From JAXMBN01 sp046349875 (GTDB taxonomy: Bacteria > Planctomycetota > Planctomycetia > Pirellulales > Pirellulaceae), in assembly GCA_046349875.1 (NCBI GenBank), contig JAXMBN010000013.1, positions 62,001 through 126,000 of the forward strand: DNA of 64,000 nt, in the 5' to 3' direction. Each line of letters starts with the position of its first letter. Position 1 is the first letter of the stretch. The notes under the pieces were generated by a model. It made no database searches and had not been told where the DNA came from. It saw only the letters and a program-made list of their open reading frames with translations. Positions 18,496-25,621 of the stretch are shown here, one piece after another. The translations under genes were made by a program, and so were the position numbers.

Positions 18496-19071
18496 ATGCC
18501 CCACGACCAACCAGCGTATTGTATCTGGAGTCTCGCTCGTTCTGATGCCAGCCAAATGGCGAGCATGGGTGCCGAACTGTTCATCGACACGTTTGGCCAT
18601 TTGTACTCGCAAAGGAACCTCGAACTGTTTCTCAATCGAGTCCACACCGAACAAGCCGTGCTTCAAGATATGGACGCTGGAAGAGTTTTCTGGATCGCTG
18701 GAAATCAAGACGAGTGGTATGGATACACCAAGTTCGGGCCGATGAGCCTTCCTATGGCGGACCACTCTCCTTCCGCGGTGGAACTCAAACAACTCTATGT
18801 TCGACGACCCTACCATGGAAAAGGGGTCAGTCATCGGCTCATGGCCAAGTTCGGCGAATGGGTTCGAGAGAAACGAGCTAGCGAGGTTTATATCAGTTGC
18901 TGGAGCGAGAACTATCGCGCGTTAGCTTTTTACGGCAAATATGGATTTGAGACGGTGGGCCGCTATGAATTTGAAGTGGGGGACCACCGCGATGACGAAT
19001 TGATCCTTCGCGCAACCTCGGAAGCCCTGCACCAGCGAATCGACGAACACCTCGACAAGGAAAGAGCCTAA
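18496..19071 (+). CDS. GNAT-family N-acetyltransferase
   Basis: A 191-residue GNAT protein that would transfer an acetyl group from acetyl-CoA. The acetyl-CoA-binding motif A is clear (ELKQLYVRRPYHGKGVSHRLM, the Q/RxxGxG/A loop as HGKGVS), followed by motif B (NYRALAFYGKYGFETVG). The substrate cannot be inferred. It follows the peroxiredoxin gene closely and converges with the sigma factor gene, with which it overlaps by four bases. Confidence 0.9.
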   Translation: MPHDQPAYCIWSLARSDASQMASMGAELFIDTFGHLYSQRNLELFLNRVHTEQAVLQDMDAGRVFWIAGNQDEWYGYTKFGPMSLPMADHSPSAVELKQLYVRRPYHGKGVSHRLMAKFGEWVREKRASEVYISCWSENYRALAFYGKYGFETVGRYEFEVGDHRDDELILRATSEALHQRIDEHLDKERA

Positions 19072-19640
19072 CGCTCGAGGGTGGCTCGCATTTTTGAACG
19101 AGCGCGACTCAGCATGGGCCCGACGCTATTTTCTGGCATTCCCATCTGATTCGAGATTTCTTGGTAGGTCTTGCCTTCAAAGTAGAACATTCGAACGGCG
19201 GCGGCTTCGTTCTCGGGCAGACTCGCCATCGCGACTTTGACCTGCTCCTGATCGCCAAGAACATTCTGAGGGTCCAATTCGCGTCCCTCCGTTTCTGGCA
19301 CCTCGCCCGTCTTTTCAGAAGTAAGCTTCAGTTGCTGCAGCTTCCGAACGACGATTCTCCGTCCCACGATGGTGAGATAGGTAGCCAGAGAACTTTGGCC
19401 GCGGAATTTTCGCAAGATGGCGAAGTCGTCGCGAATGAGAGACGCAAATACCTCGGCCACGAGATCTTCACGCAGTTCTTGGACGAGTGAAAGCCCTCGC
19501 GTGCCAGCCGAATGCTCGACGACATGGATGACCAACCCCAGAAATCGGTCAACGAATTCCGTCCAGGCTTGATCCTGTCGATCAAGACATCGATTCAAAA
19601 GTTGTCGATCAATACTGGAAAGAACCACGTCTACACCCAA
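19068..19640 (-). CDS. ECF-like RNA polymerase sigma factor
   Basis: A 190-residue sigma-70 family protein with regions 2 and 4 only, as in ECF sigma factors. Region 2 spans about residues 20-95 (FVDRFLGLVIHVV, FRGQSSLATYLTIVGRRIVVRKLQ). Region 4 spans about 130-185 (LPENEAAAVRMFYFEGKTYQEISNQMGMPENSVGPMLSRARSKM), including the helix-turn-helix. No anti-sigma gene is adjacent, so control may lie in C-terminal or distant factors. The frame begins at TTG 19640, with GTG 19628 as an alternative; neither has a strong ribosome binding site, so the start is uncertain. Confidence 0.88.
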   Translation of the reverse strand: MGVDVVLSSIDRQLLNRCLDRQDQAWTEFVDRFLGLVIHVVEHSAGTRGLSLVQELREDLVAEVFASLIRDDFAILRKFRGQSSLATYLTIVGRRIVVRKLQQLKLTSEKTGEVPETEGRELDPQNVLGDQEQVKVAMASLPENEAAAVRMFYFEGKTYQEISNQMGMPENSVGPMLSRARSKMRATLER

Positions 19641-19743
19641 TTTGAGAAGGCTCTTTCCATAGTAGGTGCTAGCCTTCGCAACAGCAAGCGATTTTCAGGG
19701 CCAGACGGGTTGGAAACGCCGATAAGGATCGGTGGGGGATCGC

Positions 19744-19772
19744 TTGACACCCGGCTTGGGGCGTCCTACCAT
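19744..19772 (+). promoter_or_regulatory. Candidate sigma-70 promoter of the ferredoxin gene
   Basis: A perfect TTGACA at 19744-19749 is followed after 17 bases by TACCAT at 19767-19772, about 110 bases ahead of the ferredoxin start. Confidence 0.5.
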
Positions 19773-19881
19773 GCGATTTTACGTCGAGGCCTCTATATTG
19801 CCGAAACCTCCAGCGTTACGCTGGCGGCGAGAGAGCCCACAGAGTCCACCAAGCCACCTTCAATTAGGGAAAGGTTCATCG

Positions 19882-20160
19882 ATGGCACACGTTGTTACGC
19901 AGCCATGCGTGGGTTGCCGATATACAGATTGCGTCGTGGTTTGCCCCGTGGAATGCTTCTACGAGGGCGAAAAGATGCTTTACATTCACCCTGAAGAATG
20001 CATCGACTGCGAAGCCTGTGTTCCCGAATGTCCAGTCGAAGCGATCTTCCACGAAGACAACGTGCCTGAAGATTGGAAATCCTACATCGAAATGAATGCT
20101 CAAATGGCACCGCAAACTCCGAGCATCACCGAAAAGAAAAAGCCCTTGGCTGAAGGCTAA
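19882..20160 (+). CDS. fdxA: 7Fe ferredoxin (FdxA type)
   Basis: A 92-residue ferredoxin with two cluster-binding motifs: CVGCRYTDCVVVCP for the [3Fe-4S]/[4Fe-4S] site and CIDCEACVPECP for a [4Fe-4S] site. The linker VECFYEGEKMLYIHPEEC is typical of FdxA proteins, low-potential electron carriers. ATG 19882 is used; the longer frame upstream is not conserved. A strong terminator follows 30 bases after the stop, so it is a single-gene unit. Confidence 0.95.
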   Translation: MAHVVTQPCVGCRYTDCVVVCPVECFYEGEKMLYIHPEECIDCEACVPECPVEAIFHEDNVPEDWKSYIEMNAQMAPQTPSITEKKKPLAEG

Positions 20161-20190
20161 TCGCAATTCATCCTACACGGCATAACACAA

Positions 20191-20219
20191 AGCCCTGAGT
20201 CTTCTCAGGGCTTTTTTTG
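20191..20219 (+). terminator. Rho-independent terminator after fdxA
   Basis: AGCCCTGAG and CTCAGGGCT form a perfect 9-bp stem with a TCTT loop, followed by a run of seven T. Confidence 0.95.
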
Positions 20220-20249
20220 TGCGCTGCTTGCCGTCCCATCCAGTCCCTT

Positions 20250-20858
20250 TTAGACCGAAGCTGGAAGGAACGTCTTCCACGATTCATAGCGAGGATCTTT
20301 GAGCGTTGCCGTTAGCCCTGGGTTGGAACGAGGGCGAATCGGAGTCGAAAGGAGTTGCATGCTGGCCTGCAGCGGTGTTCGGCCTCCTTTTTTCGAATTG
20401 CATGAAAGACAACTGCAAACGACATTTTCCCAAGTGGTTCGGCCACCCTGGGATCGTGGTACGACGTGATCAAGACTCAACTGACTTGTGGGACGAGCCT
20501 GCCCGCAGTATTGGCATCGATAACCATCTCGAGCAAAGAGGTTCTTTCGATTGAACCGAACAACCGATTTCGGGACCCGATCATAGATCACCAAGCGAAT
20601 AATGCGAGGAACCTGCACTTCTTGATGAGGTGTTCGAAGATAGTCCTCGTCGGGTTGTTTTTCCATCGCATGAAGTAAAGAAACTTCGCACCAACTATCG
20701 AAATCGTAATTGCAATATTGATCATCATCGATGGTGATGACCTCCGCGCAACCACGATAAAGAAGGGTCATCGCTCGACGAACATCTACCACTCGAATCG
20801 GCATATAGAACCGATTGAGAACCAGAACGCTACATTCCAAGCCTGAGCTTTCGCTCAT
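20250..20858 (-). CDS. HNH endonuclease
   Basis: A 202-residue HNH-family nuclease. The N-terminal 100 residues form the domain often seen in this group (CSVLVLNRFYMPIRVVDVRRAMTLLYRGCAEVI). The HNH fold follows with its structural zinc CxxC pairs (RCQYCG, CLSCN) and the catalytic core LSLDHVVPRSQGG, then TTWENVV. Such stand-alone HNH proteins are common in planctomycetes and other phyla and their role is unknown. GGAGG five bases before ATG 20858 fixes the start. The DNA-cutting motif is complete. No cognate methylase is nearby, so it is not obviously part of a restriction system. Confidence 0.92.
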   Translation of the reverse strand: MSESSGLECSVLVLNRFYMPIRVVDVRRAMTLLYRGCAEVITIDDDQYCNYDFDSWCEVSLLHAMEKQPDEDYLRTPHQEVQVPRIIRLVIYDRVPKSVVRFNRKNLFARDGYRCQYCGQARPTSQLSLDHVVPRSQGGRTTWENVVCSCLSCNSKKGGRTPLQASMQLLSTPIRPRSNPGLTATLKDPRYESWKTFLPASV

Positions 20859-21040
20859 TCTGATCTCCTCCATCCATTCGTAACGTCGAATTAGGAGGAG
20901 CAGCTTTCCGTGTCGATCAGCAAAGTGCTCCTTCGAGCATTCTAGCGAAGTGACTTGCGAAATGCCAACTTTTCCATGCCCCTTGAGGCCCATTCCTAAA
21001 GGTCAGCACCACAGGGGCATCCAGCAAAAGTGAGCCTACA

Positions 21041-21730
21041 TTAGGCCCATCGCACCTTCCACTGATCGGTGTTGACGATATGCAATCGTCGGCTAGCACG
21101 CGAAACCGCTCGTTCGACGGATCTAAGCTTGCGCATGACGGCTGGTCGATTCTCGAAACGAGAGAGCGAGTTTCGATACTTCAAGTAGAACATGAAGGTC
21201 TCGGCGAAGTCCTCGCATGCGCAGGTGGCTGCATAATCGGTAATGAACTGTTCGCGAAACGCACACTCCATCAATCGAGTCCGACCTCGCTCGGTACGAC
21301 AGCGGTTCTTAGCAAGGTTGTATCGACGACTTCGATGCAGTTGTCGCTGCCATGACTTGCGAGGCTTTGGATTGCAATTGTTGTACGTTGCACCAAACGT
21401 CTTTACAAACCAAGAATCGCGAAAGAACTCAGGATCTGTACAGTACCACGCATGAGCATACTCATGTCGAATCGTATCCATCAACGTCGCGCCTGGAACG
21501 TGTTCGATGTATGGCAGATCGGATGGCAGATAAATGACACCTGGTCGATAACCAGCGCGCTTCCAACCTGTTGCATCTTCGAAGAGATAGCCTGCCACTC
21601 CATTGCTTGGGGCTTCCGCAATGCACACTTCAATGTGGTCTAAGTAGAAGCCTTCCGATAGCAAGCCAACGTCAGCTAATTCCTTGCGAACCTTGTTATA
21701 TGCTTGATCAACGCCGATCATGGATGTCAT
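21041..21730 (-). CDS. Putative zinc metallopeptidase (HExxH)
   Basis: A 229-residue protein with a gluzincin-like zinc site: HEYAH (TIRHEYAHAWY) supplies two His ligands and the general base, and EDFAETF, about 85 residues later, supplies the third Glu. It resembles the putative zinc-binding metallopeptidase families annotated from this motif pair. A basic insert between the motifs (KSWQRQLHRSRRYNLAKNRCR) is rich in Arg and Cys. No signal peptide is seen, so it is probably cytoplasmic. Substrate unknown. The start may be ATG 21730 or ATG 21721. Confidence 0.75.
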   Translation of the reverse strand: MTSMIGVDQAYNKVRKELADVGLLSEGFYLDHIEVCIAEAPSNGVAGYLFEDATGWKRAGYRPGVIYLPSDLPYIEHVPGATLMDTIRHEYAHAWYCTDPEFFRDSWFVKTFGATYNNCNPKPRKSWQRQLHRSRRYNLAKNRCRTERGRTRLMECAFREQFITDYAATCACEDFAETFMFYLKYRNSLSRFENRPAVMRKLRSVERAVSRASRRLHIVNTDQWKVRWA

Positions 21731-21743
21731 TTTCCGGAGCTAG

Positions 21744-21761
21744 TCGCGATGTGCATCGCGA
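21744..21761. promoter_or_regulatory. Inverted repeat upstream of the metallopeptidase gene
   Basis: TCGCGATG TG CATCGCGA, perfect 8-base arms with a 2-base spacer, 14 bases ahead of the ATG. Candidate operator. Confidence 0.4.
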
Positions 21762-22171
21762 GGGAAATGTAAAACGATTCCTGCTCCGTCAGAACGATGG
21801 TGAACCACCTGCTTCCTGCCACCATCAAGTCTGCTTCCGAACGCGTCTGGCATCAAACCAAAAGGCGAAAAATACACCTTATGGATATTTCGCACAACCA
21901 AAAGAGGGTGCTAATAATCCTAAGTCCTTATGCGAAACTGCCGCCAAACCCACCCTAAAAGGCCATGTTCTTTTGGACACTTGGTTTTGCCCTAAAATTC
22001 AGAACCGCAACCCCTCCCTACGGGTGAAAGGCGCGATGGTAACAAGTGTGGATTCGATCGATTGTTCCGATGGGATCAGAGGCGTTAGAGCCCTTACCAC
22101 CCTTACAATTCCGTCAGAAAGTTCGTCTTCACGTTGATCAGGACAGAACTCCATGAGGACGAACGGGTTAG

Positions 22172-22205
22172 TGAAAGCATCATCCTTGGGCTTTCATTCG
22201 AAAGC
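22172..22205 (+). promoter_or_regulatory. Mutually exclusive hairpin arms in the leader of the next gene
   Basis: TGAAAGC (22172-22178) can pair with GCTTTCA (22190-22196), or GCTTTC (22190-22195) can pair with GAAAGC (22200-22205). The arrangement resembles a small attenuator but has no U tract. Confidence 0.3.
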
Positions 22206-22265
22206 TCGTCTCCTTCAACCCGCTAGCCCGATAGCAATTGCTTTGTTTGTCCTCGAGGATTCACC

Positions 22266-23213
22266 TTGAATAGCGATGCGCTTTTGTCTCTCTTAACAGT
22301 TGCCATTGGAATGAGCTTCCTGATAACGGCTCGCATGCTGTGGAGGCTATTTCGAGGTGTTCGGCGTCGAACGTGGCTCGATGTCGCAATGGTGGGTGCT
22401 TGCCTTCTGGCTGCAACCTGCTTGGCGACCGATGGCCTTCACGACACGGCCTTCGGGTCGGGTGTCCCACGACTTTTGGCGACCATCGCAGCACCACTCT
22501 TGGTAGGTTTGATTGGGCTATTGGCTTCTCTCGAGTTTCAGCGAGTCGAACCGGCATGGGTGGCGAGAAAACGACCGGGGTTTTGGTTTATGGCCTCCTT
22601 GTCCTTCGCGTTGTTGGCTGCGAGTTGCTTCCGCTACGACCTCCGCAGCAATCAATACTTAACCTTTGGAATGAACGTAACCGCCAATGGCAAAGTGGTT
22701 CTCGATCCAAATCACTTTGCGGTCACCGACAAAGGAACCAAGATCCCATTGTTTCACTTCACGATGTCCGACGAAGAATTCGACGAGTATCAAATGGGGA
22801 CCAAAGAGCGATTTGCCGCGTTTGGAACCGCGTTGATCCATCGTGACGACGCCGATATGGCTGCCAATTGCCATGGATGGGTTTTCACCAAGGGACGTTT
22901 CTTGGTACGAGGCGAGGACGTGGACGCTATCCTTGCCGAAAATGGGTATGAGGTTGTCACGTCTCCCAAAATCGGGGATGTCGTCATCTATCGCGATTTC
23001 AACAAAATCGTTCGACACACAGGATTGGTCCAAGGCGTCCTGGGGGATGGAACGGTTCTTATCGAAAGCAAATGGGGAATCGATCAGCGTTTCCTTCACC
23101 GGCCCGAAGATCAACCTTATTCGACGATTTTTCAATACTATCGATCAACGCGCGAAAATCATGTCATCGATATTCGCGATACGAAGCGTGAAATCGATCC
23201 GGACACAGTCTAA
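22266..23213 (+). CDS. Membrane protein with cysteine-peptidase-like (NlpC/CHAP-like) C-terminal domain
   Basis: A 315-residue protein. The first 130 residues contain four probable membrane helices (LLSLLTVAIGMSFLIT, WLDVAMVGACLLAATCLA, LLATIAAPLLVGLIGLLAS, FWFMASLSFALLAASCF). The remaining 180 residues have a papain-fold-like signature: Cys in AANCHGWVF, the GDVVIYRD strand, His in KIVRHTGLVQG, and IESKWG. This suggests a membrane-anchored cell-wall or peptide hydrolase, but the family is not certain. It begins at TTG 22266, with GAGGA seven bases upstream and no in-frame ATG until residue 16. It is five bases ahead of the next gene, so the pair is an operon. Confidence 0.7.
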   Translation: MNSDALLSLLTVAIGMSFLITARMLWRLFRGVRRRTWLDVAMVGACLLAATCLATDGLHDTAFGSGVPRLLATIAAPLLVGLIGLLASLEFQRVEPAWVARKRPGFWFMASLSFALLAASCFRYDLRSNQYLTFGMNVTANGKVVLDPNHFAVTDKGTKIPLFHFTMSDEEFDEYQMGTKERFAAFGTALIHRDDADMAANCHGWVFTKGRFLVRGEDVDAILAENGYEVVTSPKIGDVVIYRDFNKIVRHTGLVQGVLGDGTVLIESKWGIDQRFLHRPEDQPYSTIFQYYRSTRENHVIDIRDTKREIDPDTV

Positions 23214-23218
23214 GGGGA

Positions 23219-23779
23219 ATGGGGATGCCGAGCTTTCGCCTTTGGATCCTCCCATCCATCGTTCTCGGCATGCTTTGCCTGGGACTGATTTGGAACCGCC
23301 CATCTCCATCCAGCGCCATTGTCTTTCCCGCGATTCTTGACGAGGAAGCCCTCTTAAAGGTCGTTGAGCCGACGCCGAACCTCCATCCAAGTGACGTCGT
23401 ACGCCGTCAAATCTTAGCTTTGCGGCGAGCGGGCGAGACCCCTTCGGAATTAGCGACTTGCTTCGCTTTGGCGTCGACGTCCAATCAAATGGTCACAGGT
23501 CCTTTGGAAAAGTTTTCTAAGCTTGTCCTCGCCGAACCTTATCATTGGATTGCGAATTCGTCTCAATTTTCGCTGACCTCTCCCGATACGATCGATGATC
23601 AGACCGTTACCATCATCGCATCATTTGCGAATGACCTTGGGCAACACCATTCGTATCGATTCATCGTCGTCCGTGAAAGTGAAGGGAAATTCCAACGCTG
23701 CTGGAGAACCGATGGAGTGTTGGCACTTTTCCCCAAACAAGAATCGCTCGAACTCGAAGAAAACCTTCCCAAGCCTTGA
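23219..23779 (+). CDS. Membrane-anchored DUF4864-like protein
   Basis: A 186-residue protein with one N-terminal hydrophobic helix (LWILPSIVLGMLCLGLIW). The rest is a small alpha+beta domain resembling DUF4864 (VRRQILALRRAGETPSELATCFALAST, LVLAEPYHWI, RFIVVRESEGKFQRCWRTDGV), a family of unknown function. It follows the membrane peptidase-like gene by five bases and is probably co-transcribed with it. The start is ATG 23219 or ATG 23225; AAGGGG precedes the second. Confidence 0.65.
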   Translation: MGMPSFRLWILPSIVLGMLCLGLIWNRPSPSSAIVFPAILDEEALLKVVEPTPNLHPSDVVRRQILALRRAGETPSELATCFALASTSNQMVTGPLEKFSKLVLAEPYHWIANSSQFSLTSPDTIDDQTVTIIASFANDLGQHHSYRFIVVRESEGKFQRCWRTDGVLALFPKQESLELEENLPKP

Positions 23780-23852
23780 GCGAATGGGGCAAGCAACAAA
23801 AAGAACCGAGCGAACGGGATCTTCCTCGGTAGGTAAGAAAACGGCAATGCGA

Positions 23853-24257
23853 CTAGGGAGCAACGGTCGAGGAAGGGAATTGCCGACCACGGATCGCCGC
23901 TTCGCACGCTTGCACCAGTTCCGCGACGGATCGCTCGAGCCCAACTGCATCGAGCTTCGCGTTGACCCGAACTTCTACTCTTGCCGCCAGTTGCGTGATC
24001 AAGGGAAAGCCATAGCCTGCCCCGGCCCCCTTGAGCTGATGAGCCATTCGCCCAAGATGGGTTAATTCACTCTTAACTAGGTCATCGCGCAGAATGCCCG
24101 TTGTTTCCCGAAGCGACTCGATAAATCCATCGATTAGCTCAGCCATCTCGGGATCGTCAGCGTACTGACTGGTGATAACCAAATCGTCCCTGTCTACATT
24201 CATCATCGGCACCATCGCTCTCCGATTATTCCCGTGGAGCATGCGAAAGTGCTCCAT
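23853..24257 (-). CDS. Stand-alone histidine phosphotransfer (Hpt) protein
   Basis: A 134-residue Hpt-domain protein. The phosphorylatable His is seen in AHQLKGAGAGYGFPLI, within a four-helix bundle. Hpt proteins shuttle phosphate between hybrid kinases and response regulators. No kinase is adjacent, so it probably serves distant partners. The start is uncertain: ATG 24257 has no clear ribosome binding site, and in-frame ATGs at 24215 and about 24206 would also keep the whole Hpt domain. Confidence 0.85.
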   Translation of the reverse strand: MEHFRMLHGNNRRAMVPMMNVDRDDLVITSQYADDPEMAELIDGFIESLRETTGILRDDLVKSELTHLGRMAHQLKGAGAGYGFPLITQLAARVEVRVNAKLDAVGLERSVAELVQACEAAIRGRQFPSSTVAP

Positions 24258-24326
24258 AGATGGTTTAGCTCAGAGACGACGTTCAATTCCGATGAGCTTA
24301 ATATTCACAACATCCAAGAATCGATT

Positions 24327-24542
24327 TCACGAGGATTCTTCGTTAGATTCCTCGCCATCGTCACAATCGGTAGGATCGGATGAAGAGCCATGGTCCAATC
24401 GACGGGCATCGATCAGGGCCCGTCGTAATAGAAACTCTACTTGCCCATTCAAACTCCTCAATTCGTCATCGGCCCAGCGCCGCAACGCATCGAGGAGCTT
24501 GGGATCCAAACGCAGAAGGTACGAGCTTCTTTTGGAAGCCAT
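24327..24542 (-). CDS. Arc-like ribbon-helix-helix protein next to the SPFH gene
   Basis: A 71-residue protein whose first 45 residues fit a ribbon-helix-helix DNA-binding fold (SSYLLRLDPKLLDALRRWADDELRSLNGQVEFLLRRAL). The tail is acidic (DPTDCDDGEESNEESS). It starts 20 bases after the stop of the SPFH gene with a GAGG site, so the two are co-transcribed. SPFH genes followed by an Arc-like gene recur in bacteria, which supports a functional pair. It may bind the inverted repeats upstream of the SPFH gene, but this is inference. Confidence 0.85.
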   Translation of the reverse strand: MASKRSSYLLRLDPKLLDALRRWADDELRSLNGQVEFLLRRALIDARRLDHGSSSDPTDCDDGEESNEESS

Positions 24543-24562
24543 AGTGAAAACCTCTGCCGTGT

Positions 24563-25519
24563 TTAGTGATAGATCGATCCAGCGTTGACCACTGGCTGTG
24601 CGTGACGGTCACTGCAAAGCACCACAAGCAGGTTCGAGACCATGGCAGCTTTGCGTTCGTCATCCAGTTCGACGATCTTATCTTTGGCCAAATGATCCAA
24701 GGCCATTTGCACCATACCAACCGCCCCTTCCACAATTTTGGTTCGAGCAGAAACGATCGCTTCCGCTTGTTGGCGTTGAAGCATCGCGGCCGCAATTTCA
24801 GGCGCATACGCAAGATGACTTATGCGAGCCTCAATGACTGCCACTCCCGCTTTGTCCAACCGCTCTTGGATATCGTGTTGCAGTTGATCGCAAATCTCTT
24901 TCGTGCTTCCTCGCAATGACATCGATTGCTCATGGCTATCGTAGGGATATCGCGATGCTAGCGATCGCAAGGCAGCTTCGCTTTGAACGGCCACGAAATC
25001 CTCGAAGTCATCCACCTCAAAGACCGCTTCGACGGTGTTCACAACCTTCCACACCACGATCGCCGATATCTCGATCGGATTTCCATCGCGATCGTTCACC
25101 TTCGATGGCCGTCCTTGGGTTCTCGATTGCGTTTCGATGACATGGCCTGCCGCATCCTTCTTCTCAGGCGTACGCCGCGACCCTGTTTCGAAATTGCGGA
25201 CGCGTAGCGATATCAGCCTCTTCGAATAGAACGGGTTGACCCAGAAAAAACCCGACTCGGTCACGGTGCCGATGTAGTTTCCAAAGAGCGTGAGGACGCG
25301 AGCCTGATTGGGCGGAATCGCCATCAGTCCGAAGAGCCCGATAAACCCGCTGAGTATCATCGCAATTGCCAAGATCAGACAAAGCACTCCCAGCAACGGG
25401 CGCTCGTTTGAAAACATGGTTCCCATCAATACCAACATGGGAATGCCACCTAGACCAACTACCAAAAACACTGCCAACGGCATCCACCCCGCTTGGGGCT
25501 TCATTCGAATCTCTTGCAT
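24563..25519 (-). CDS. SPFH/band 7 membrane protein
   Basis: A 318-residue protein of the SPFH (stomatin/prohibitin/flotillin/HflK) family, which forms oligomeric membrane scaffolds. Two N-terminal hydrophobic segments (LAVFLVVGLGGIPMLVLMG, LLGVLCLILAIAMILSGFIGLFGLM) precede the SPFH domain (PPNQARVLTLFGNYIGTV ... ISAIVVWKVVNTVEAVFEVDDF). The Ala/Gln-rich helical segment AAAMLQRQQAEAIVSARTKIVEGAV is characteristic. It is probably an inner-membrane scaffold with unknown cargo. GAGGAAC precedes the ATG. It is followed by the RHH gene. Confidence 0.92.
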   Translation of the reverse strand: MQEIRMKPQAGWMPLAVFLVVGLGGIPMLVLMGTMFSNERPLLGVLCLILAIAMILSGFIGLFGLMAIPPNQARVLTLFGNYIGTVTESGFFWVNPFYSKRLISLRVRNFETGSRRTPEKKDAAGHVIETQSRTQGRPSKVNDRDGNPIEISAIVVWKVVNTVEAVFEVDDFEDFVAVQSEAALRSLASRYPYDSHEQSMSLRGSTKEICDQLQHDIQERLDKAGVAVIEARISHLAYAPEIAAAMLQRQQAEAIVSARTKIVEGAVGMVQMALDHLAKDKIVELDDERKAAMVSNLLVVLCSDRHAQPVVNAGSIYH

Positions 25520-25546
25520 GTTCCTCGTTCTCCACGTTTTCAGCCA

Positions 25547-25576
25547 GATATCAAAGTGATATCACATTATCAAAAA
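25547..25576. promoter_or_regulatory. TGATATC-type inverted repeats upstream of the SPFH gene
   Basis: GATATCA AAG TGATATC (25547-25563) is a perfect 7-base inverted repeat. The right arm is also part of TGATA-6 bases-TATCA (25557-25572), giving three half sites. The array lies 28-53 bases before the SPFH start codon, a position expected for an operator. Confidence 0.55.
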
Positions 25577-25621
25577 CGGCTGGAAAAAGTGAGGATCGAG
25601 GCGCGGAAAATCGAAAATCGT

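Larger units (their letters stand above)
21731..22265. other. 535-base divergent intergenic region with inverted repeats
   Basis: No credible gene. It contains an 8+8 inverted repeat at 21744-21761, directly upstream of the metallopeptidase gene, and alternative hairpin arms at 22172-22205 upstream of the membrane peptidase-like gene. Frames here have no recognisable product. Confidence 0.5.

Noticed and set aside
21571..22137. 188-codon plus-strand frame
   Set aside because: It overlaps the metallopeptidase gene in antisense and has no family-like motif.
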